The notes under the pieces were generated by a model. The model searched no databases. It was not told where the DNA came from and saw nothing but the letters and a program-made list of their open reading frames with translations. A stretch of 32,537 bases of DNA from Clostridia bacterium DTU084. Lineage in GTDB: Bacteria > Bacillota > DTU084. Shown one piece after another: positions 27,057-32,537 of the stretch. Position 1 is the stretch's first letter. Each line of letters starts with the position of its first letter. A program made the position numbers and the translations under genes. The stretch spans positions 1 through 32,537 of the forward strand of contig LFTB01000133.1 of assembly GCA_001512905.1 (NCBI GenBank), written 5' to 3'.

Positions 27057-28148
27057 CTATATCGATCGTCCCTTTAGTTGATACACAAAGGCCAGGATCT
27101 CTGCCACAGCTCTATACAATTCCGGCCCAATTGCCTGTCCCACCTCAACTGTCCGGTACAGGGCCTGGGCCAGAGGTTTGTTCTCCACAATGGGCACCCC
27201 GTGTTTTCGGGCCAGTTCCCGGATTTTCTCTGCCAGCTTTTCCCGGCCTTTAGCCACCACAATGGGAGCCACCATTTTATCAGGGTCGTAGCTGATGGCA
27301 ACTGCCAGCTGCGTGGGGTTTGTGATCACCACATCTGCTTTGGGCACTTCCTCCATCATCCTGAGCATGGCCATTTGCCGCTGCTTCTGTCTGATCCTGG
27401 ATCGAACCTGAGGCGAGCCTTCTGTCTGCTTCAGCTCTTCCTTCACTTCCTCGATGGTCATCTTCAGGCTTTTCTCGTGCTCAAAGCGCTGGTAGGCGTA
27501 GTCCAGGACTGCTAAAATGAGAAACCCAAGGCCAACTCTGTTCCCGATTTGCCAGGCAACTGTCCCCAGCATCCCGGCAGCGCTGGCTGGCGGCATTTGC
27601 GCTGCCCGGAGAAAAAACTCGAAATTGTTCCGGATCACAGAATAGGCCAAATACCCTACAATCAAAACCTTGACCACTGCTTTCCCAAGCTCGAAAAAGC
27701 TGCGCTTGGAAAAAATCCGCTTGAAACCTTCAATTGGGTTAATCCGCTCCCCTTTGGGGGTCAGGCCTTCGCTTGTGACCAGAAAACCGACCTGGGCAAG
27801 GTTTACAGCCAGGCTCACCAAAAGGAGCCCTGCAAAAAGGGGAGCTAAAATCTTGGCTAGAAAAATAATTGTCTGCACTACAAGGGCCGAAAGATCTGCC
27901 TGGCTGCCCTGCCAGGAGCTGCTTTGGGCTAGGCAATATTCTGTAAAGCTGAGAAGGGTCTGCCACATGCCGGGGCCAAAGGCTTTCAGCAGAAAACAGG
28001 AGCTGAGAATGCCTGCGGCCAAGCCCAGCTCAGGGCTCTTTGCAACCTGGCCGCGCTTTCTGGCTTCCTCACGCCGCCTGGGCGTGGCCTCTTGAGTCTT
28101 ATCTTCCTCTGCAAAGAGCTGCAGATCGAATTCCCATTCTCTCTTCAT
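27057..28148 (-). CDS. flhB: Flagellar export switch protein FlhB
   Basis: MKREWEFDLQLFAEEDKTQEATPRRREEARKRGQVAKS; VVITNPTQLAVAISYDPDKMVAPIVVAKG. ATG 28148 overlaps fliR stop (ATGA). Confidence 0.95.
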   Translation of the reverse strand: MKREWEFDLQLFAEEDKTQEATPRRREEARKRGQVAKSPELGLAAGILSSCFLLKAFGPGMWQTLLSFTEYCLAQSSSWQGSQADLSALVVQTIIFLAKILAPLFAGLLLVSLAVNLAQVGFLVTSEGLTPKGERINPIEGFKRIFSKRSFFELGKAVVKVLIVGYLAYSVIRNNFEFFLRAAQMPPASAAGMLGTVAWQIGNRVGLGFLILAVLDYAYQRFEHEKSLKMTIEEVKEELKQTEGSPQVRSRIRQKQRQMAMLRMMEEVPKADVVITNPTQLAVAISYDPDKMVAPIVVAKGREKLAEKIRELARKHGVPIVENKPLAQALYRTVEVGQAIGPELYRAVAEILAFVYQLKGRSI

Positions 28149-28924
28149 CTTCCAAACAGCAGAAGCAGCTGTTCCAGCTGTCCTGCCAACCACCCTCGCT
28201 GACTAAATAACTCCACAAATGCGCCTCCGTACAAGGGCAGGGTCAGGAGCAGAACCCCAAGGCCAATGGCCACCTTGGCTGGATACCCAACAACGAACAC
28301 GTTCATCTGCGGCACTGTGCGGGCTAAAATGGCCAGGGCCAAATCTGTGAGAAACAGCGTCCCCACCACAGGCAAGCTCAGCTGAAAGCCCAGGGAAAAC
28401 ATTTGCGAGAAAACTGCAAGCAGCCAGCCCAATAATTCCCTGGGCAGCGCTACCGCCCCCAGGGGAACCAGCTCCAAGCTCTTTTTGAGGACATAAAAGA
28501 GAAAGTGGTGTCCGTCGATGAGCAGGAAAATCATCAAGGCCAAAAGGTAGTTGAATTGACCTAAAATCGGGATCTGCGTCTGGCTTGTGGGGTCGAAGAC
28601 GTTGACCATGCTGAAGCCCATAGGAAAATCCATAAACTGACCCATGAGCTGAAAGATGGCAAAGGTAACTGTAATGCTGTAGCCCAGAAGGAGGCCAGCT
28701 GCCACTTCCTTGAGAAGGAGGGGGAGGATGGAAAGGCCTTCCGGGGGAGCGGCGGCAGGAACCTCAATGGTTGGCAAAAGCACAATGGCGATGATGGCAG
28801 CAAGGGCTGCCTTCAGCTGCATAGGTACATTGCGGCTGCCCAACAGCGGGCTCGCTCCCACAATTGCTGCCACCCGGGTAAGCAGCAGTAAGAACCAGGT
28901 GAAATTGTCAAACAGGATTTCCAT
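28145..28924 (-). CDS. fliR: Flagellar export protein FliR
   Basis: 259 aa polytopic membrane protein; position between fliQ and flhB. Confidence 0.95.
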   Translation of the reverse strand: MEILFDNFTWFLLLLTRVAAIVGASPLLGSRNVPMQLKAALAAIIAIVLLPTIEVPAAAPPEGLSILPLLLKEVAAGLLLGYSITVTFAIFQLMGQFMDFPMGFSMVNVFDPTSQTQIPILGQFNYLLALMIFLLIDGHHFLFYVLKKSLELVPLGAVALPRELLGWLLAVFSQMFSLGFQLSLPVVGTLFLTDLALAILARTVPQMNVFVVGYPAKVAIGLGVLLLTLPLYGGAFVELFSQRGWLAGQLEQLLLLFGR

Positions 28925-29194
28925 TTAACCGATAAAGCTGGCAACATTAAGCCAGAGACGGGTTGTGAAGTCCAGCATTACCCTGAGCATCCAAGGTCCG
29001 AAGATCATGATGGAGAGCATCACCACCACGATCTTTGGAATAAAGGAGAGGGTTTGTTCCTGGATCTGGGTTGTGGCCTGAAAAATGCTCACCACAAGTC
29101 CCACTGCAAGGCCCAGGCCCAAAATAGGGCCTGCCACAAGGAGCACTGTGGTTAAAGCTTCCCGGGCTATATTCAAGACCAATTCTTCGTTCAT
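28925..29194 (-). CDS. fliQ: Flagellar export protein FliQ
   Basis: 89 aa; AREALTTVLLVAGPILGLGLAVGLVVSIFQATTQIQEQTLSFIPKIV. Confidence 0.96.
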   Translation of the reverse strand: MNEELVLNIAREALTTVLLVAGPILGLGLAVGLVVSIFQATTQIQEQTLSFIPKIVVVMLSIMIFGPWMLRVMLDFTTRLWLNVASFIG

Positions 29195-29207
29195 TTACCT
29201 CTCCCTC

Positions 29208-29948
29208 CTAAAAGCTCAGCAAAAGAGATCGCACCACTAAGTTCCAGCCGTCAGCCAGGATAAACAAGAGTATTTTAAATGGCAGCGACAGCATCACAGG
29301 GGGCAGCATCAGCATGCCCATGGACATTAGAGCGCTTGCCACTACCATATCAATGACAATAAAAGGCACGTAAATAATGAAGCCGATCTGAAAGGCGGTT
29401 TTCAGCTCGCTGATCACAAAAGCAGGGATTAAAGCCACAGTGGGCACATCTTCCTTGTTCTGAGGCCTTTCGTAACCTCCAAGCTGCATGAAAAGCTGCA
29501 GGTCCTTTTCCCGGGTCTGTTTGAACATAAACTCCCGGATCGGCTCCATGGCTGTCTGGAAGGCCTGCTCTTGGCTGAGCTCTCCGCGCAAATACGGAGT
29601 GAGGGCTTCCTGCTGAACCACGTGCCAGGTGGGAGCCATGGTGAAGAAGGTGATGAACAGCGCAAGTCCAATCAGCACCTGGTTGGGCGGCACCTGGTTT
29701 GTGGCCAGGGCACTGCGGGTAAAGGAAAGCACCACCACGATCCTGGTAAAGGAGGTGAGCATGATCAGGATCGCTGGCGCCAAAGAGAGCACCGTAAGCA
29801 GTGCCAAAAGCTGCAGGCTCACTGCAGTCTCCTCTGGACCATCTCCCTCGCCGATCCTCAGCTCCACCGAAGGTATCTCTAGTGCCTGGCTGCAGGAAGC
29901 TGCCAGCAAAAACAGCAGCAGCCAGATGAAAATTTTCTTCCTGTTCAC
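29208..29948 (-). CDS. fliP: Flagellar export protein FliP
   Basis: 246 aa; LTSFTRIVVVLSFTRSALATNQVPPNQVLIGLALFITFF and LIPAFVISELKTAFQIGFIIYVPFIVIDMVVAS. Confidence 0.97.
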   Translation of the reverse strand: MNRKKIFIWLLLFLLAASCSQALEIPSVELRIGEGDGPEETAVSLQLLALLTVLSLAPAILIMLTSFTRIVVVLSFTRSALATNQVPPNQVLIGLALFITFFTMAPTWHVVQQEALTPYLRGELSQEQAFQTAMEPIREFMFKQTREKDLQLFMQLGGYERPQNKEDVPTVALIPAFVISELKTAFQIGFIIYVPFIVIDMVVASALMSMGMLMLPPVMLSLPFKILLFILADGWNLVVRSLLLSF

Positions 29949-30382
29949 TCCCGTGGCCCCTTTTGCTTCTTTTTCAAGTTCCGCAGCTTGCTCAGCTGTT
30001 TTTCCAGGATCCTGTCAAACTCTATGGGCTCTTGGCTGTCGCTGCTTTGGCTGATGAATGCCCGCGCCTCTTCCCCTTGGTAGGTCCTCAGCAGCTCCAC
30101 GCCCTGCTCTGAGGCTGCCAAAAGGTAAACCTCTTCCCCAACCCGCACCAGATTCAGGGTTTTCCCCTGGGCAAACATGACCCGGTCCAGCACCTCAATT
30201 GTGCCGCCCGTGCCGCCCTGAGTCCTGGTCCAATAGCGGACAGCAAGGTAAATGAGGGGGATAATCAAAATCAGTCCCCCAATTAACCTGACAACCTGCA
30301 GCCAAAAAGCCGGCTGCCATCCCTCAGCACAGGCTAGGGGAGTAAGGCCCAAGAAAAAGAGAGAAAAAAAGACAAAAAACAT
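29945..30382 (-). CDS. fliO: Flagellar biosynthetic protein FliO (FliZ-like)
   Basis: 145 aa; TM segment then GTIEVLDRVMFAQGKTLNLVRVGEEVYLLAASEQGVELL; upstream of fliP. Confidence 0.85.
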   Translation of the reverse strand: MFFVFFSLFFLGLTPLACAEGWQPAFWLQVVRLIGGLILIIPLIYLAVRYWTRTQGGTGGTIEVLDRVMFAQGKTLNLVRVGEEVYLLAASEQGVELLRTYQGEEARAFISQSSDSQEPIEFDRILEKQLSKLRNLKKKQKGPRE

Positions 30383-30383
30383 T

Positions 30384-30743
30384 TTAACCCACAGCTTTCT
30401 TGACAGCTTCCAGCACCCGCTCAGGTTGGAAGGGCTTGACGATAAAATCTTTAGCGCCTGCGCCTATAGCGTCGATGACCAGCGCTTGCTGCCCCATGGC
30501 GCTGCACATGATCACCACAGCATCGGGATCGTAGGCGCGGATTTCCTTCAAGGCACTGATGCCATCCAGTTCAGGCATGGTGATGTCCATGGTCACCAGA
30601 TCCGGCTTAAGCTCTTTATATAGTTCGATTGCCCGCTGGCCGTTTTCTGCTTCTCCAACCACCTGATATCCTCCCCGCAGGAGGATATCCTTCAGCATCA
30701 TCCTCATAAATGCTGCATCATCGACGATCAAAACTGTTGGCAT
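30384..30743 (-). CDS. cheY: Chemotaxis response regulator CheY
   Basis: 119 aa; VDDAAFMRMMLKDIL, LVTMDITMPELDGI, KDFIVKPFQPERV. Confidence 0.95.
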   Translation of the reverse strand: MPTVLIVDDAAFMRMMLKDILLRGGYQVVGEAENGQRAIELYKELKPDLVTMDITMPELDGISALKEIRAYDPDAVVIMCSAMGQQALVIDAIGAGAKDFIVKPFQPERVLEAVKKAVG

Positions 30744-30765
30744 CTTTTGATCTCCTTCCTGATTT

Positions 30766-31863
30766 TCATTGGTTTTCTGTTTTCGCCAGGTTTGTGATCT
30801 TAATCCCGAAGTTCTCGTCGATCACAACTACCTCGCCGTTTGCTAAAAGCTGCCCGTTGACAAACACGTCCACAGGTTCCCCAGCCAGCTTGTCCAGCTC
30901 CACCACTGATCCTTCGCCCAAGTTCAGGATCTCTCTGATGGTCAGCCGGGCCCTGCCCAACTCTACTGTCACTTCCAGCGGCACGTCCATCACCAGATCT
31001 ATTTTTTGAGGGCTGGACGCCTCGCTGCCCCTCAGCGGCATGAACTGGGCAGGCTGTACAGTAGGAGCCTTGCTCACTGCAGCTGTGGGCTGGGCAGCTG
31101 CAGCCATTGGCTGACTGACTGCTTCAGGCTGCACTTGGACTTGAGGCGCCTGTGCCTGGGCAGGTGCAGCTTCTTCTGCAGCTTGGGGCGCTTGTTTTTC
31201 CATCAGCATGACAACCATCTGTTTGGCCAGAGGCAGCGGAATCAGCTGCATGATGGTGCTGTCCAGGCTGCCGTCGATGGTGATGCGGAACTCCACCTTG
31301 ACCAACAGGTCCTCGCTGCCGATAGGCATGATCTCCAACGTTTCGTGGGCCTGGGCCACCAGCTTGGTTGTCGGCGCTGAAATCATAATCCGCCGCTCCA
31401 GCATGGTGGAGAGGGAGGTGGAGGCTGCACCCATCATTTGGTTCATGGCCTCACTCAATGCTGACAGTTCGATTTCCCCAAGCTCAGGATCTTCAGGCAC
31501 TTCCCCAGAAAAACCCATCATCAGCTGGGAGATCACTGCCGCGTCCCGATCCTGGATGATCAAAACGTTTACCCCTTCCAGCCCCTGGCTGAAATTAACC
31601 TGCACGCTGACAAAGGGACGCTGGTACTGCTCCTTTTGTTTGCTTAAGGTGATCATAGACACGCTGGGCGTTGTGATCCGCACTTTTTTAGAGATCAATA
31701 GGGACAGATTAGTCGCTGCAGCGCCCATAGCGATGTTGCCGATCTCGCCGATGGCATCCTGTTCCAAAGGGGTTAGATAATGCTCCACCAACAACTCTTC
31801 TTCGCTCCCTGCTTGTCCCTTCAGCAGAGCATCAATTTCCGCTTGGGTCAGCTGTTGATTCAT
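30766..31863 (-). CDS. fliY: Flagellar switch phosphatase FliY (CheC-like plus FliN/SpoA domain)
   Basis: CheC motifs AIGEIGNIAMGAAATNLSLLI and LSALSEAMNQMMGAASTSLSTML, Ala/Gln/Pro linker, C-terminal FliN domain DVPLEVTVELGRARLTIREILNLGEGSVVELDKLAGEPVDVFVNG. RBS AGGAG favours ATG 31863. Confidence 0.94.
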   Translation of the reverse strand: MNQQLTQAEIDALLKGQAGSEEELLVEHYLTPLEQDAIGEIGNIAMGAAATNLSLLISKKVRITTPSVSMITLSKQKEQYQRPFVSVQVNFSQGLEGVNVLIIQDRDAAVISQLMMGFSGEVPEDPELGEIELSALSEAMNQMMGAASTSLSTMLERRIMISAPTTKLVAQAHETLEIMPIGSEDLLVKVEFRITIDGSLDSTIMQLIPLPLAKQMVVMLMEKQAPQAAEEAAPAQAQAPQVQVQPEAVSQPMAAAAQPTAAVSKAPTVQPAQFMPLRGSEASSPQKIDLVMDVPLEVTVELGRARLTIREILNLGEGSVVELDKLAGEPVDVFVNGQLLANGEVVVIDENFGIKITNLAKTENQ

Positions 31864-32537
31864 CGACCTCATCTCCTTCTGCTGTCTCGCCTACAGCTTT
31901 CACTATTTGCACTCCCAGGTGCCGTCCCACAGAACCTGGATAGCCTAAAAACTTCAACCGGGACCCCACTTCAAGCTCCACCATGCCGGGCTTGCGGCTT
32001 GTGAGGGGAATCACATCTCCCACCTCCAAGGCCAGCACGTCCCGGACGTTCAGGGTTGCTCTGCCCATAATCACGCTCACAGGAACCACTGTCTTGTCCA
32101 GCTTGCTTTTGAGTTGTTCCAGCTTCTCTTTTTTGCTGCTTCCACTTGTGCCTGAAAACCAATAGTGGGCAGAAAGCTTCGAGAGGATGGGTTCCAAGCT
32201 GAGATAAGGCAGGCAGATGTTCATCATGCCCCTGGCATCATCGATCCTCAGCTCCAAGGTATTGAGGACCACCATGTCCCCTGGAGGCACGACCTGCACA
32301 AACTGCGGATTCATCTCCAGCCGTTCCAGGGTGGGATCCAGCTCCACCACGTTCTTCCAGGCTTCTTTGAAGCCTAGGAAAAGCCGCTTTAGGATCCGGG
32401 CAAGAACGGTCTGCTCGATGTCTGTCAGCTCCCGCACCTGGCTTGCCCCCCCCTGCCCCCCCAGGAGCCTGTCGATAATGGAGAAGCTCAGCGGCATGTC
32501 CAAACTGATGATCACGCTTCCTTCCAAGGGCTTGACG
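31832..32537 (-). CDS. fliM: Flagellar motor switch protein FliM (5' end outside window)
   Basis: SFSIIDRLLGGQGGASQVRELTDIEQTVLARILKRLFLGFKEAW and SpoA-like C-terminal domain. Confidence 0.94.
   Translation of the reverse strand, partial: VKPLEGSVIISLDMPLSFSIIDRLLGGQGGASQVRELTDIEQTVLARILKRLFLGFKEAWKNVVELDPTLERLEMNPQFVQVVPPGDMVVLNTLELRIDDARGMMNICLPYLSLEPILSKLSAHYWFSGTSGSSKKEKLEQLKSKLDKTVVPVSVIMGRATLNVRDVLALEVGDVIPLTSRKPGMVELEVGSRLKFLGYPGSVGRHLGVQIVKAVGETAEGDEVDESTADPSGN

Noticed and set aside
16107-32377. Many long plus-strand ORFs (for example 21332..22036, 21555..22172, 26237..26692, 31208..31780)
   Set aside because: They lie antisense to well-recognised flagellar/chemotaxis genes, have low-complexity Ser/Pro/Arg/His-rich translations and no recognisable domains; they are explained by codon bias of the coding strand.
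1-32537. CRISPR arrays, rRNA or tRNA genes
   Set aside because: No regularly spaced repeats, rRNA segments or tRNA-like cloverleaf sequences noticed by eye; not exhaustively searched.

Overview
The window looks like a Clostridia-type Firmicutes chromosome. The right half (about 16.06-32.5 kb, minus strand) is a compact flagellar/chemotaxis operon: fliM(partial)-fliY-cheY-fliO-fliP-fliQ-fliR-flhB-flhA-flhF-flhG-cheA-cheW-cheC-cheD-sigD-fapA plus three small accessory genes. The left half is an accessory region with much gene decay. It contains a SIS-domain gene, an intact IS5-like element inserted in a PIN gene of an XRE/ImmA-IrrE/PIN operon, IS1634-like and TnpB remnants, and a secreted UGSC-type protein followed by broken TlpA and 4Fe-4S genes. 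It also has an ECF sigma/anti-sigma/MucB-like trio with a visible ECF-type promoter, an MNT/HEPN pair with a frameshifted HEPN start, and two degenerate SAM-I (S-box) leaders, one on each side of an ORFan. A two-domain TIM-barrel fusion and an aspartate-aminotransferase-like gene follow. The most interesting items are the two degraded S-boxes around the ORFan, the XRE/ImmA/PIN module with paired operators, and the secreted UGSC protein cluster. All calls come from reading the sequence; no searches were run.
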